64,000 nt of DNA from Niastella caeni (GTDB lineage Bacteria; Bacteroidota; Bacteroidia; Chitinophagales; Chitinophagaceae), in NCBI RefSeq assembly GCF_004834005.1, contig NZ_STFF01000002.1:682001-746000 (forward strand), written 5' to 3'. Shown here piece by piece: positions 37,861 through 47,630 of the stretch; the first letter of the stretch is position 1, and each line of letters opens with the position of its first letter. Made by a program: the position numbers and the translations under genes. The notes beneath the pieces are model-generated. The model was not told where the DNA came from and did not search any database. It worked only from the letters and a program-made list of their open reading frames with translations.

Positions 37861-38511
37861 TTAGGAGAATCTGCTTGCAAAGGCCCGTATTTTATCAATG
37901 AATTCTTCCAGTACATGGTAATCGGAGAACAAATAGCTGACGACAATTAAAAAGGCAATGCCATACAAGGCGCCAAAGATGTGGGCCGAGTGATTGATGT
38001 TACCACCGCCCCGTTTATCCAACCAGGAAGAGATAACCAGGTAAAGCAAACCAAAAACAAAGGCGGGCAAGCTCAATGATGGCGGTAAAAATATCAAACC
38101 TATTTTTTGAAGCGGATTGAGTAAGATATAAGCAAAGATCACCGCTGAAACTGCGCCGGAAGCACCCAGACTCCTGTAGTATTCATCTGTTTTATGTTTG
38201 GCGTAGGTGGGTAACAGGCAGGCAAAAAGCGAGGTAATATATAATAACAGGTAAAGCAGTTTTCCTTTTTCATGGAAAATTCGAATAAAGTTTTCTTCTA
38301 CGTTATCGCCAAACATGTAAAAAGCATACATGTTGAAGAACAGGTGACCATAATCGGCATGAATAAGGCCACAGGTTAAAAAGCGGTACCATTGTTTGTT
38401 GTAGGTTACGGCTGGCGGGTCAAAAATGAAATCGTTGTATACTTTATCATTACTAAAGGCTGCAATAGAAACCACTACTGTAATGATAATAATGATCAGG
38501 GTTATTGTCAT
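37861..38511 (-). CDS. Rhomboid-family intramembrane serine protease
   Basis: 216 residues with about six membrane helices. HADYGHLFFNMYAFYMFG is the conserved loop/helix-2 segment with HxxxNM-like residues, LGASGAVSAV carries the catalytic Ser in GxSG, and HSAHIFGALYG the catalytic His. Rhomboids cut transmembrane substrates inside the inner membrane. Length and spacing are normal. It converges on tilS. Confidence 0.87.
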   Translation of the reverse strand: MTITLIIIIITVVVSIAAFSNDKVYNDFIFDPPAVTYNKQWYRFLTCGLIHADYGHLFFNMYAFYMFGDNVEENFIRIFHEKGKLLYLLLYITSLFACLLPTYAKHKTDEYYRSLGASGAVSAVIFAYILLNPLQKIGLIFLPPSLSLPAFVFGLLYLVISSWLDKRGGGNINHSAHIFGALYGIAFLIVVSYLFSDYHVLEEFIDKIRAFASRFS

Positions 38512-39193
38512 TGCTTTTTATTGATGGCCAAAAATAGTAAGAAACGTGTTATACAGCACACATTATCAGGAAGTATGACGAATTGGTGAATGCTGGGTGC
38601 ATAACAGAAAAGAATAAGGGTAAATGGTGATTTTATTTTCCCAAAACGAAATGTTAATTCCGGTTTTGGAACAAATTTAAGTAGTCTTACGGTGGTATAA
38701 TTGCTATAATTTAATTATTTTCATGCTCCATTATTGTTTTCAATGTGTTGAAAACCAATAAGTGATGAGTGTTTTGTGGCGTTGCTCGATTCTTTTGGCA
38801 CTGCCGCCCGATTGGCATGGTACACGGCTTGCCATATATATAATGTGCAAATGTGAAAATGCCCGCCAGTTCGAAGCCTTAACGAAGGCGGGTGCTAAGG
38901 AAAATGCAGGGACAGCAGCACAAACTAAATTTGGATATAGTCTTCATAGGTATAGAAATGCCCCCGACTACGGTCGGGGTTTTTTCATTTTGATCACCGA
39001 CAAGTTTTGATAGGTTCTTAGGATCAGGTATGAGGGGTTGTTGAGAAAAGAAGAATTAGAGTACCCCCTTGCCTGCATCATTGAAAGAAGCTATTTTGAA
39101 CGCCATTGTGCATAAAAAAATGCTGGCCCAACTTGATATTAATCTTCGATTATGTCGGATATGTCTGATAAATGTCGGATAGATAGAACTCCC
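38512..39193. other. 700-bp intergenic region with hairpins
   Basis: No credible gene. CCCGCC (38862-38867) and GGCGGG (38887-38892), extended by TTCG/CGAA with a two-base bulge, form a strong hairpin, about 70 nt upstream of an intrinsic terminator. A short transcribed RNA ending at 38985 is possible. Confidence 0.4.
38962..38985 (+). terminator. Intrinsic terminator with no obvious upstream gene
   Basis: CCCCGAC, TACG loop, GTCGGGG and a run of six T. The nearest upstream plus-strand gene is tilS, 1.25 kb away, so it may end a small RNA. Confidence 0.75.
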
Positions 39194-39201
39194 TACCTTT
39201 G
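39194..39201 (+). promoter_or_regulatory. -7 box of the sigma-54 activator gene
   Basis: TACCTTTG, an exact TAnnTTTG match, 15 nt before the ATG at 39217, implying a very short leader. No clear -33 element. Confidence 0.45.
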
Positions 39202-39216
39202 GCACTAATCCATCGT

Positions 39217-40539
39217 ATGCCAGGTAACATTTTATTAATCGATGATGAAGAACAGCTTCGGAAATTATTGAGCCGTATTATTTCACTGGAAGGATTTACG
39301 GTTGAACAGGCCGGTACTTTAAAAAGCGCCTGGTCGTTGCTTGCTCAAAAAGAACCGGATATAGTTTTATGCGATGTAAAATTGCCAGATGGCGATGGGG
39401 TTCGGTTTGTTAAAGAACTAAAGGAAAAGTATCCCCTCGTCGAGATCATTCTATTAACTGCATTTGGAAATATTCCCGATGGCGTTCAGTCCATCAAAAA
39501 TGGGGCTTTTGATTATATAACAAAAGGCAACGATAACGATCGCATTGTACCATTGTTATACCAGGCTTTAGATAAAGCGAATGCGCAAAAAAGATCAGCC
39601 ATAAAAATCAAGGAGAAAGGCGCCTATACCTTTAATGACATTATTGGCCATAGCACCCGGCTGCAACAAGCCATTCAACTAGCGCAGAAAATTGCACCTG
39701 CCAGTACCAATGTATTGTTGTTGGGAGAAACGGGGACCGGGAAAGAAGTGTTTGCCAATGCCATTCATGCGCACAGCAAACGAAATGATAAAGCTATAGT
39801 TGCTATCAACTGCAGCGCGTTCGCCAAAGATCTGTTAGAAGGAGAATTGTTCGGACATAAAGCCGGCGCTTATACGGGCGCTGCAAAAGATAAGAAAGGA
39901 TTGATTGAACTGGCCGATGGCGGCACCCTGTTCCTGGATGAGATTGGCGAAATGAATATTGACCTGCAGGCCAAACTGCTGCGCGTAATTGAAAATGGTG
40001 AATTTATAAAACTGGGCGATGTAAAAACCACTAAAGTAAATGTGCGCATTATTGCTGCTACCAATAGAGACCTGGTAAAAGCGGTAGCCGATGGAAGTTT
40101 TCGCGAAGATCTGTATTACCGGTTGAATGTCTTTACCATTTCACTGCCGGCCTTGCGCGATCATGCAGAAGATATTCCCGTACTGGCCAATCATTTTTTA
40201 GCATATTATGCCGCCAAAGAAAACAGACCAATGTTACATCTGCATATAGATGCTTTGCAATTGCTGCAACAGCATGCCTGGAAAGGCAACATTCGCGAGT
40301 TACGTAATGTGCTGGAAAGGGCAACGATCATGGCCGATAGCGATACCATTCACCCGGAACATTTGCCTTTTGAGATCCAAGATAAAGGTTCTACGAACCT
40401 TTCCTTAGCCAGCGTGGAAAAAGATCATATTCAAAAAGTACTGCACTATACCAAAGGCAATAAAACAAAAACAGCGGTGTTGCTGGGAATTGGGCTTACT
40501 ACGTTGTATAGGAAGATGGAGGAATATAAGATTGAATAA
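39217..40539 (+). CDS. Sigma-54-dependent response regulator (NtrC type)
   Basis: 440 residues. Receiver domain (1-125) with LLIDDEEQ, phospho-acceptor Asp53 in LCDVKLPDGDG and ITKGN. AAA+ domain (about 140-370) with Walker A GETGTGKE, the sigma-54 contact loop GAYTGA (a known functional form of GAFTGA), Walker B GGTLFLDEIGE and FREDLYYRLNVF. A Fis-type helix-turn-helix at the end (NKTKTAVLLGIGLTTLYRKM). It activates sigma-54 promoters after phosphorylation. It stands next to the kdp block, which has a sigma-54 promoter and a split KdpD but no kdpE, so it is the best candidate regulator of kdp. Confidence 0.9.
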   Translation: MPGNILLIDDEEQLRKLLSRIISLEGFTVEQAGTLKSAWSLLAQKEPDIVLCDVKLPDGDGVRFVKELKEKYPLVEIILLTAFGNIPDGVQSIKNGAFDYITKGNDNDRIVPLLYQALDKANAQKRSAIKIKEKGAYTFNDIIGHSTRLQQAIQLAQKIAPASTNVLLLGETGTGKEVFANAIHAHSKRNDKAIVAINCSAFAKDLLEGELFGHKAGAYTGAAKDKKGLIELADGGTLFLDEIGEMNIDLQAKLLRVIENGEFIKLGDVKTTKVNVRIIAATNRDLVKAVADGSFREDLYYRLNVFTISLPALRDHAEDIPVLANHFLAYYAAKENRPMLHLHIDALQLLQQHAWKGNIRELRNVLERATIMADSDTIHPEHLPFEIQDKGSTNLSLASVEKDHIQKVLHYTKGNKTKTAVLLGIGLTTLYRKMEEYKIE

Positions 40540-40546
40540 GGAATTG

Positions 40547-40629
40547 CTGATTTAGAGATTTCGGGATTTCGAGATTTGGAAAAAAGTTAAACATAAAGGA
40601 ATCCCCAAATCTCAAAATCCGGAAATCAG
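40547..40629. terminator. GATTTCG-word fold-back between convergent genes
   Basis: Left arm 40547-40579 repeats GATTTAGA, GATTTCGG, GATTTCGA, GATTTGG. Right arm 40605-40629 carries CCAAATCTCAAAATCC then GGAAATCAG, its complement minus one word. It separates the converging regulator and Kup genes. Confidence 0.6.
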
Positions 40630-40639
40630 AAATTACAAA

Positions 40640-42589
40640 CTACTGTCTCTCCAACGGCGGATGCTGTACCGCATTAACCACCACCGGGTATTTTTCAACC
40701 GTTACATTACTGGGGTCAAGGCCAAAATTGATTGACTCTTTTACGCTCAGGTATTTCAGGTTGAAATAGCTTTTCATTAAAATGTTTTTCCAGAAAGGCA
40801 TGTCGTTTTCATACGACAGGAAGCTTTCCATGATCAGGAACTTGAAATCCCCGATCCTGCTTTCCTGGTAATGCTGTTCATGTCTTGTTGATACATCTAC
40901 CTCCTGGGTTTTTACCAATTCATTCACTACCTGTCTGAAATAATAATCAATGCGCGGTTCTATGCGAAAACCCAAATTAAATTCAATATAGTATAAGTCA
41001 TCTTTAACGATGGTTTCTACATGGTAACGCATAGCATAAGGTTCATTCAGTACATTCACGTGCACAAACCAATAGATGTCTGCCCGCTTGGGCGATTTTG
41101 ACAAAATAGAATTCAGCGCTGACTTTTCAATTTTGCGTGGCGACCCCGAACTGGTCAGGTATACCAGGTTGGTAGCATATTTCGGGATCTTTTCATCCAG
41201 GCTTAACCGTTTTAATAAAGGAATGTATTCCTCAATAGGCACCATTTTCTTCAGGCTATTGGTAATGGTACGTCCTTTCCGCCATACATACATAATGGCG
41301 AATAATATAGCGCCAATGATCAGGGTTATCCAACCGCCTTCTTTTATTTTTTGCAGGTTGGCCGTCAAAAAACCTAATTCTATCACCAGGAATAAACCTG
41401 TTATCAATACCACCCATATCATGGGTACCCGTTTGGCATGTAAATAAAAATTGATCAGCACGGTACTCATCAGCATGGTAAGCGTAACGCTTAACCCGAA
41501 TGCGGCTTCCATTTTAGTAGATTCCTTAAAGTACAATACCATGCCCAGGCAGCCTGCCATCAATAACCAGTTTAAAAAAGGAATGTATAGCTGTCCTTTT
41601 ATGTTACCGGGGAACAATACGCGGTGACGAGGCCAAATATCTAAACGAATGGCTTCGTTTACCAGCGTAAAGCAACCGCTGATCAACGCCTGGCTGGCAA
41701 TAATAGTTGCCAGGGTAGCAATGGCTAATGTAGGAATGTATATCGCATCCGGAACAATGTGATAGAACGGACTTACAGTATCCAGTGGCTGACCGGTATG
41801 TTGCAGCAACCAGGCAGTTTGTCCGGCATAACTTAAGATCAGCATGATCTTGATATAGATCCAGCTTATGCGAATGTTATTTCTACCACAGTGGCCCATA
41901 TCACTGTATAAGGCTTCAGCACCCGTAGTACAAAGGAAGATGCTGCCTAATAACCAGAAACCACCTGGTACTTCTTTTAACATTACATAGGCATAGTAGG
42001 GGTTCAACGCCTTAAATACGCCGGGTTCATGGCTAAGCGCCATCACACCCAATACGCCAATGAACGTGAACCATACAACCATCACGGGACCAAACACCTT
42101 ACCGATCTTATCTGTACCAAATTGCTGAAACGTGAATAACAGAATAAGAATAACAATGATGATGGGGACCGTATCGATGTTCGGATTTATTTTTTGTAAC
42201 CCTTCAATTGCAGAAGCTACGGAAATAGGCGGCGTGATAATACCATCGGCCATTAAAAAAGCACCGCCTGCCATGGCAGGGATCAGCAACCACTTGCCCC
42301 AGAAACGCCTGATAAGGGCATAGAGTGAGAAAATACCGCCTTCCCCCTTATTGTCGGCCTGCAGGGTGATGATCACATATTTAAGTGTAGTTTGGAAGAA
42401 GAGTGTCCAGAAGATGGCCGATAAGGCGCCCAAAGCCACCTCTTCAGTAATGACCCGATGATGAAAAACAGCGTTCAATGTGTATAACGGAGAAGTACCG
42501 ATATCACCAAATACGATACCGGTAGCAATTAAAATGCCTGCTGCAGTGATCTTCTTGTGAAATACAGCCGGTGATGATGATGAACTCAT
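40640..42589 (-). CDS. kup: Kup-family potassium transporter
   Basis: 649 residues. Twelve membrane helices in the first ~450 residues with the family signature GDIGTSPLYTLNAVF near residue 28 and DNKGEGGIFSLYALI; a C-terminal soluble domain of ~190 residues. Kup proteins bring K+ into the cell with protons. It is divergent from kdp across a 311-bp region, so low- and high-affinity K+ uptake sit back to back. Confidence 0.92.
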   Translation of the reverse strand: MSSSSSPAVFHKKITAAGILIATGIVFGDIGTSPLYTLNAVFHHRVITEEVALGALSAIFWTLFFQTTLKYVIITLQADNKGEGGIFSLYALIRRFWGKWLLIPAMAGGAFLMADGIITPPISVASAIEGLQKINPNIDTVPIIIVILILLFTFQQFGTDKIGKVFGPVMVVWFTFIGVLGVMALSHEPGVFKALNPYYAYVMLKEVPGGFWLLGSIFLCTTGAEALYSDMGHCGRNNIRISWIYIKIMLILSYAGQTAWLLQHTGQPLDTVSPFYHIVPDAIYIPTLAIATLATIIASQALISGCFTLVNEAIRLDIWPRHRVLFPGNIKGQLYIPFLNWLLMAGCLGMVLYFKESTKMEAAFGLSVTLTMLMSTVLINFYLHAKRVPMIWVVLITGLFLVIELGFLTANLQKIKEGGWITLIIGAILFAIMYVWRKGRTITNSLKKMVPIEEYIPLLKRLSLDEKIPKYATNLVYLTSSGSPRKIEKSALNSILSKSPKRADIYWFVHVNVLNEPYAMRYHVETIVKDDLYYIEFNLGFRIEPRIDYYFRQVVNELVKTQEVDVSTRHEQHYQESRIGDFKFLIMESFLSYENDMPFWKNILMKSYFNLKYLSVKESINFGLDPSNVTVEKYPVVVNAVQHPPLERQ

Positions 42590-42717
42590 TTTATTTCCTG
42601 TTTTAAACCTGCCGAAAAATGGGTAAGCCTGTACTGTTGAACAGGCTGAGAATTTATTTCTTTCAAACCTATTTTCGGGCTTAATATTAGTGTAGGCCGG
42701 ATGGTAAATGTTACACT

Positions 42718-42766
42718 AACCTTTTCATTTTGATAAACCACCCTTCCAAAATGAAAGGGTTTTTAT
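42718..42766 (+). terminator. Strong hairpin-T-run in the kup-kdp intergenic region
   Basis: AACCTTTTCATTTTG (42718-42732) pairs with CAAAATGAAAGGGTT (42747-42761) over 15 bp with one G-T pair and a 14-nt loop, followed by TTTATT. A shorter hairpin, ACCCTT (42740-42745) with AAGGGT (42755-42760), uses overlapping bases and excludes the first. It lies upstream of the sigma-54 promoter, with no plus-strand gene before it. Confidence 0.65.
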
Positions 42767-42856
42767 TGCTTGATTAAATGAACACTTGTTAACTATTTTC
42801 TTATATCACTTTGTTAATTAACTCCTTGCTGTATTTCCTGCGCTTTTTCATAATAC

Positions 42857-42871
42857 CGGCACTCCATTGGC
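42857..42871 (+). promoter_or_regulatory. Sigma-54 (-24/-12) promoter of the kdp operon
   Basis: CGGCACTCCATTGGC: GG at 42858-42859, then ten bases, then GC at 42870-42871. GGCAC and the final T-GC match the TGGCACG-N4-TTGC consensus at most positions. Transcription would start near 42883, 18 nt before the first small ORF. A sigma-54 activator is encoded 2.3 kb away. Confidence 0.65.
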
Positions 42872-42900
42872 ATTTCTTCCCCGAACAAAAAAATACAACA

Positions 42901-42984
42901 ATGCTAACACTCATTCTTTTTGCATCCGGACTCATGTGTTTCTACCTGTTCTTTCGAACTATTGACTTTTTTGAAAACATATAA
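42901..42984 (+). CDS. 27-residue membrane peptide at the head of kdp
   Basis: ATG at 42901 encodes 27 residues: one hydrophobic helix (LTLILFASGLMCFYLFF) followed by RTIDFFENI. It stops 4 nt before kdpF and follows the sigma-54 promoter directly, so it would be the first gene of the operon. It resembles kdpF in size and shape but is distinct. I recall comparable short ORFs before kdpF in other Bacteroidota, though I cannot check it here. It may stabilise the Kdp complex. Confidence 0.55.
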   Translation: MLTLILFASGLMCFYLFFRTIDFFENI

Positions 42985-42988
42985 AACT

Positions 42989-43069
42989 ATGATCAACGCA
43001 TTATTTATTTTATCAATACTGGTTTTTGGTTACCTGTTGTATGTATTAATTAAACCCGAAAAATTTTGA
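42989..43069 (+). CDS. kdpF: KdpF small subunit
   Basis: 26 residues with one transmembrane helix (LFILSILVFGYLLYVLI) and the KPEKF end typical of KdpF (family end is about N/KAEKF). KdpF is a lipid-like stabiliser of the KdpABC ATPase in the inner membrane. It precedes kdpA by 140 bp; that gap contains a GATGGTGAATG word array. Confidence 0.8.
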   Translation: MINALFILSILVFGYLLYVLIKPEKF

Positions 43070-43205
43070 TGGTGAATGGTCGATGGTGAATGCGGGCATT
43101 CATCCAGCCCATACCTCACTGTTGGTTTGCAATCTGTAAGCAGACGGTGTGAATACAAAAAGCGAATTCTGGAAGTTTACTTACCACTGACCACTCACTA
43201 CTTAC
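43068..43205. repeat. GATGGTGAATG word array before kdpA
   Basis: GATGGTGAATG occurs twice (43068-43092) separated by GTC; the far end of the gap carries ACCACTGACCACTCACTAC, a loose complement. GAATGC/GCATTC at 43089-43102 forms a small hairpin. Confidence 0.5.
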
Positions 43206-43209
43206 AAGT

Positions 43210-44925
43210 ATGAATACAGAATTATTTGGTGTACTAATAACGTTCCTGCTCACGATCATCCTGGCGATTCCGTTGGGCAAATACATGGCAAAAGTTTTTG
43301 CCGGTGAACGCACCATCACCGATTTTATGAACCCGTTTGAACGGCTGATCTTCCGCATCAGTGGAATTGATCCCAAAGCAGGCATGAACTGGAAGCAGTT
43401 TTTAAAAGCGCTGCTATCTATAAACCTGTTGTGGTTTGTGTACGCTTTTTTTGTGTTGATCTTTCAAAACAAATTACCGCTGAACCCCGATGGCAATCCC
43501 GGCCAAACACCCGACCTGGCATTCAACACAGCTATCAGCTTTCTGGTGAATTGTAACCTGCAACACTATTCCGGCGAATCAGGGCTTACCTATTTCACGC
43601 AACTGTTTGTAGTTACCTTTCTGCAGTTTGTAAGCGCTGCAACCGGCATCGCAGCACTGGTAGCATTGTTTAATGGGCTGAAAGAAAAAACAACCAGCAA
43701 TCTGGGCAACTTCTGGAATTTACTGGTAAAATCTACTACCCGTATTTTATTACCATTGTCGATCGTAATGGGTATTATCCTGGCTTTTAATGGCACGCCC
43801 GCCAGCTTTGATGGCAAGGATACCATTACTACTTTGCAGGGCGATACGGTACAGGTATCACGTGGACCAGCAGCCGGAATGATCGCCATTAAGCAATTGG
43901 GTACAAACGGTGGCGGCTGGTTTGGCGCGAATTCGGCGCACCCGCTGGAGAACCCCAACTACTTTACCAATATTATTGAATCCATTGCCATTTTGCTGAT
44001 CCCGATGGCGCTGGTGTTTACACTGGGTTTTTATCTCAATCGAAAAAAACTCGCCTATGTGATCTTCGGGGTAATGACCTTTTTGTTTTTGGTGTTTGTA
44101 AGCATCAATATCTATTTCGAAACAAAAGGCAATCCTGCTATCGATCGCCTGGGAGTTGCCCAGCACATCGGCAGTATGGAAGGGAAGGAGGTCAGGCTCG
44201 GATCTGCAGCCACAGCCTTCTGGAGCATTGCTACCACGTCAACCTCAAATGGTTCGGTGAATGGCATGCATGATAGTCTGACCCCGATATCAGGTGGGGT
44301 AGCCATCCTGGATATGATGATCAACGCGCTGTATGGCGGTGTGGGTGTGGGATTGCTGAACTATTATATTTTCATCATTATAGCCGTGTTTATCTCGGGG
44401 TTAATGGTGGGCCGTACGCCTGAATTCATGGGCCATAAAGTAGAAGCCCGGGAAGTAAAGATCGCAGCCCTCATTACCTTATTATCAGCTTTCTTAATTA
44501 AAAGCGGAACAGCGCTGGCTGCTTATTTCGTATCGCATCATCCGGGCCTGGCATGGTCGGTGAAACCGGCTGCCTGGTTAAACAACCCCTCATATCATGG
44601 CTTTTCAGAAATGTTGTATGAATACACTTCATCTAATGCCAATAATGGAAGCGGGTTTGAAGGGCTTGGTGATAACAATATCTTCTGGAATGTAACAACC
44701 GGTATTGTATTAATACTTGGCCGGTTCCTGCCCATTATAGGACCGGTTGCTATTGCCGGTTTACTGGCAAATAAAAAATACATCCCTGAATCAGCGGGAA
44801 CCCTGCGAACCGATTCTATTACATTCGGCGGCATGACGCTGGCCGTGATCATTATTGTAAATGCCTTATCGTATTTCCCGGCCCTGGCATTAGGACCGTT
44901 GGCAGAATACTTTAGTCTGAAATAA
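43210..44925 (+). CDS. kdpA: Potassium-transporting ATPase subunit A
   Basis: 571 residues, about ten membrane helices. KdpA is the K+-selective channel-like subunit: the four pore loops include [15 protein letters not shown], the strongly conserved [20 protein letters not shown], and [13 protein letters not shown]. It forms the inner-membrane complex with KdpB and KdpC that takes up K+ at very low external concentration. The length is usual. Confidence 0.95.
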   Translation: MNTELFGVLITFLLTIILAIPLGKYMAKVFAGERTITDFMNPFERLIFRISGIDPKAGMNWKQFLKALLSINLLWFVYAFFVLIFQNKLPLNPDGNPGQTPDLAFNTAISFLVNCNLQHYSGESGLTYFTQLFVVTFLQFVSAATGIAALVALFNGLKEKTTSNLGNFWNLLVKSTTRILLPLSIVMGIILAFNGTPASFDGKDTITTLQGDTVQVSRGPAAGMIAIKQLGTNGGGWFGANSAHPLENPNYFTNIIESIAILLIPMALVFTLGFYLNRKKLAYVIFGVMTFLFLVFVSINIYFETKGNPAIDRLGVAQHIGSMEGKEVRLGSAATAFWSIATTSTSNGSVNGMHDSLTPISGGVAILDMMINALYGGVGVGLLNYYIFIIIAVFISGLMVGRTPEFMGHKVEAREVKIAALITLLSAFLIKSGTALAAYFVSHHPGLAWSVKPAAWLNNPSYHGFSEMLYEYTSSNANNGSGFEGLGDNNIFWNVTTGIVLILGRFLPIIGPVAIAGLLANKKYIPESAGTLRTDSITFGGMTLAVIIIVNALSYFPALALGPLAEYFSLK

Positions 44926-44945
44926 ATGCCGACAAAAAAATAGTT

Positions 44946-47036
44946 ATGTCAAAAAGAAAACACGAAATAAAATTGTTTGAACCGGCATTGGTAAATACCG
45001 CGATCAAACAATCGTTTGTAAAACTCAGTCCCCGGTTAATGATCAAGAACCCGGTGATGTTTACGGTAGAAGTTGGCACATTCGTGATGCTGGCGGTGGT
45101 ATTGTATCAGCTCGGTACAAAGGATAGCACGCAGGGTGCGCTTTGGTACAATATAGTCGTATTTGCCATATTATTATTGACCGTGTTGTTTGCCAATTTC
45201 GCCGAAGCATTGGCAGAAGCAAGAGGCAAGGCCCAGGCTGAAAGTTTACGCAAGACAAGGGAAGAAACACCGGCCAAAAAAGTGTTATTGCCCGGTGACA
45301 TTTTTGTAAAGGAAATAAAAGTGGTGCCTTCGTCGCAATTGCGGTTAGGCGATCGCTTTGTTTGCGAGCCGGGAGATGTAATACCGATGGATGGAGAGAT
45401 CATTGAAGGAATTGCCACGATTGATGAATCGGCTATTACGGGCGAATCGGCGCCGGTGATTCGTGAAGCGGGTGGTGATAAATCCTCAGTGACCGGCGGT
45501 ACGAAAGTATTGAGCGACCGTATTGTAGTACAGGTGACCACGCAACCCGGTGAAACATTTTTAGATAAAATGATTGCGCTGGTAGAAGGCGCCAGCCGGC
45601 AAAAAACACCTAATGAAATTGCCTTGACCATTTTGCTGGCCGCATTCACACTCATATTTATAATAGTGTGTGTAACGCTGAAACCTTTTGCAGATTATGC
45701 CAATACACCCATTACCATTGCCGCATTCATTTCACTGTTTGTGTGTTTGATTCCCACTACTATTGGCGGGTTATTATCGGCTATTGGTATCGCAGGTATG
45801 GACAGGGCTTTGCGGGCCAATGTAATTTCAAAAAGTGGCAAAGCGGTAGAAACAGCCGGTGATGTGGATGTGTTGCTGTTAGATAAAACGGGCACCATTA
45901 CGATTGGTAATAGGAAGGCTACCAATTTTTATCCGGCGAATGGAGTAGGGCAGAAAGAATTTATTGAACAGGTGGTATATGGTTCGCTGGCCGACGATAC
46001 CCCGGAAGGAAAATCGATCGTAGAGCTGGCTGCCAAACAGGTAAATCCAAACCTAAGCCCCGACCAGTTCCGAGACCAGCATTTAGCTGTTCATAACGCA
46101 CCGGTCACCTTTATAAAGTTCACCGCAGAAACCAGGAGCAGTGGCGTTGATCTGCCTGATGGCACAAAGATCCGCAAAGGCGCTTTTGACGCCATACGCA
46201 ATATGGCCCAAAAAGCAGGTAACACCGTTCCGAAAGAAGTAGAAGAGCAGGTGAAAAAGATCTCGAGTGATGGTGGTACACCGCTTGTAGTTGCTGTAAA
46301 TAATGAAATAAAAGGCGTGATCGAATTGCAGGATATCATTAAGCCCGGTATACAGGAACGGTTTGAACGCTTGCGTAAAATGGGCGTGAAAACGGTTATG
46401 GTTACCGGTGATAACCCCCTTACGGCAAAATACATTGCTAATAAAGCAGGTGTAGATGATTTTATTGCCGAAGCGAAACCGGAAGATAAAATGAATTACA
46501 TCCGCAAGGAGCAGGCCACCGGTAAACTGGTTGCCATGATGGGGGATGGAACGAATGATGCGCCCGCCCTGGCGCAGGCTGATGTGGGCGTGGCCATGAA
46601 CAGTGGTACGCAAGCTGCCAAGGAAGCCGGTAACATGGTTGACCTGGATAATGATCCTACCAAACTCATTGAAGTAGTGGAAATTGGTAAACAGCTATTG
46701 ATCACCCGCGGTACGTTAACAACGTTTTCTATTGCCAATGATGTGGCCAAATATTTTGCCATTGTGCCGGCCTTGTTTATTGCGTCTATTCCGGCTTTGC
46801 AGCATTTAAATATAATGGGATTGAAAAGCCCTGAGTCGGCGATATTATCGGCCATCATTTTCAACGCCATTATTATTCCGATGCTGATACCCCTTGCATT
46901 GAAAGGCGTTAACTACAAGCCGATTGGCGCCAGCGCTTTGCTACGCAGGAATTTACTGATCTATGGCGTGGGCGGGGTGGTCGTTCCGTTCATCGGCATC
47001 AAACTGATTGATATGTTGCTGTCGGTATTTATGTAA
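44946..47036 (+). CDS. kdpB: Potassium-transporting P-type ATPase subunit B
   Basis: 696 residues. Phosphorylation motif [13 protein letters not shown] (Asp about 310), actuator TGES ([12 protein letters not shown]), nucleotide-domain KGAFDAI and hinge [41 protein letters not shown]. KdpB supplies ATP hydrolysis for K+ transport through KdpA. It starts 20 bp after the kdpA stop. Confidence 0.95.
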   Translation: MSKRKHEIKLFEPALVNTAIKQSFVKLSPRLMIKNPVMFTVEVGTFVMLAVVLYQLGTKDSTQGALWYNIVVFAILLLTVLFANFAEALAEARGKAQAESLRKTREETPAKKVLLPGDIFVKEIKVVPSSQLRLGDRFVCEPGDVIPMDGEIIEGIATIDESAITGESAPVIREAGGDKSSVTGGTKVLSDRIVVQVTTQPGETFLDKMIALVEGASRQKTPNEIALTILLAAFTLIFIIVCVTLKPFADYANTPITIAAFISLFVCLIPTTIGGLLSAIGIAGMDRALRANVISKSGKAVETAGDVDVLLLDKTGTITIGNRKATNFYPANGVGQKEFIEQVVYGSLADDTPEGKSIVELAAKQVNPNLSPDQFRDQHLAVHNAPVTFIKFTAETRSSGVDLPDGTKIRKGAFDAIRNMAQKAGNTVPKEVEEQVKKISSDGGTPLVVAVNNEIKGVIELQDIIKPGIQERFERLRKMGVKTVMVTGDNPLTAKYIANKAGVDDFIAEAKPEDKMNYIRKEQATGKLVAMMGDGTNDAPALAQADVGVAMNSGTQAAKEAGNMVDLDNDPTKLIEVVEIGKQLLITRGTLTTFSIANDVAKYFAIVPALFIASIPALQHLNIMGLKSPESAILSAIIFNAIIIPMLIPLALKGVNYKPIGASALLRRNLLIYGVGGVVVPFIGIKLIDMLLSVFM

Positions 47037-47050
47037 TTAAAAAATGAATA

Positions 47051-47623
47051 ATGAAAAATATTGGGATTGTAATAAAGCTCACACTTATTCTACTTATTAT
47101 TTGTGCAGGTATTTTTCCCTTGTTTATTGCCCTTGTGGGCAAACTGGAGCCTAATGGTGGCAAGGGAGAAACCATTATCGTAAACGGAAAAGCAGCAGGC
47201 TATGCCAACGTAGGACAAAAATTTACTGCCGATAAATACTTCTGGAGCCGCCCTTCTGTGGTGGAATATAATGCCGCCGGTTCTGCGGGTTCTAATAAAG
47301 GTGCAACCAATGCCGATTACCTGAAAACTGTACAGGATAGAATTGATACGTTCCTGGTTCATAATCCCGGGATTGAAAAGTCAGCCATACCTGCTGAAAT
47401 GGTAACGGCTTCGGGCAGTGGCCTCGATCCTGATATTTCACCTGCATCTGCGTACGTACAAATAAAGCGGATCGCTGCCATGCGTAGTTTACCGGAAGAT
47501 CAGGTGAGATCTTTGGTTGAAGGGCATGTTGAAAAGCCGTTGTTCGGCATACTTGGGCCTTCGAAGATAAATGTGTTGAAACTGAATGTAGCTTTAGATG
47601 CATTGAGTGCTAATAAGAAATAG
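47051..47623 (+). CDS. kdpC: Potassium-transporting ATPase subunit C
   Basis: 190 residues. One N-terminal helix (VIKLTLILLIICAGIFPLFIALVG) and a periplasmic domain with YFWSRPSVVEYNAAGSAGSNKG and SGSGLDPDISPASAYVQIKRIA, both classic KdpC segments, ending VNVLKLNVALD. It assembles and stabilises KdpAB. It begins 14 bp after kdpB. Confidence 0.95.
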   Translation: MKNIGIVIKLTLILLIICAGIFPLFIALVGKLEPNGGKGETIIVNGKAAGYANVGQKFTADKYFWSRPSVVEYNAAGSAGSNKGATNADYLKTVQDRIDTFLVHNPGIEKSAIPAEMVTASGSGLDPDISPASAYVQIKRIAAMRSLPEDQVRSLVEGHVEKPLFGILGPSKINVLKLNVALDALSANKK

Positions 47624-47630
47624 ATCAGCA

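Noticed and set aside
38762..39010. 82-residue ORF in the intergenic region
   Set aside because: It runs through the bulged hairpin and the terminator and has no domain or start-site support.
42601..42650. c-di-AMP or K+ riboswitch before kup
   Set aside because: Only a simple AGCCTGT/ACAGGCT hairpin is visible; no conserved riboswitch core was recognised.
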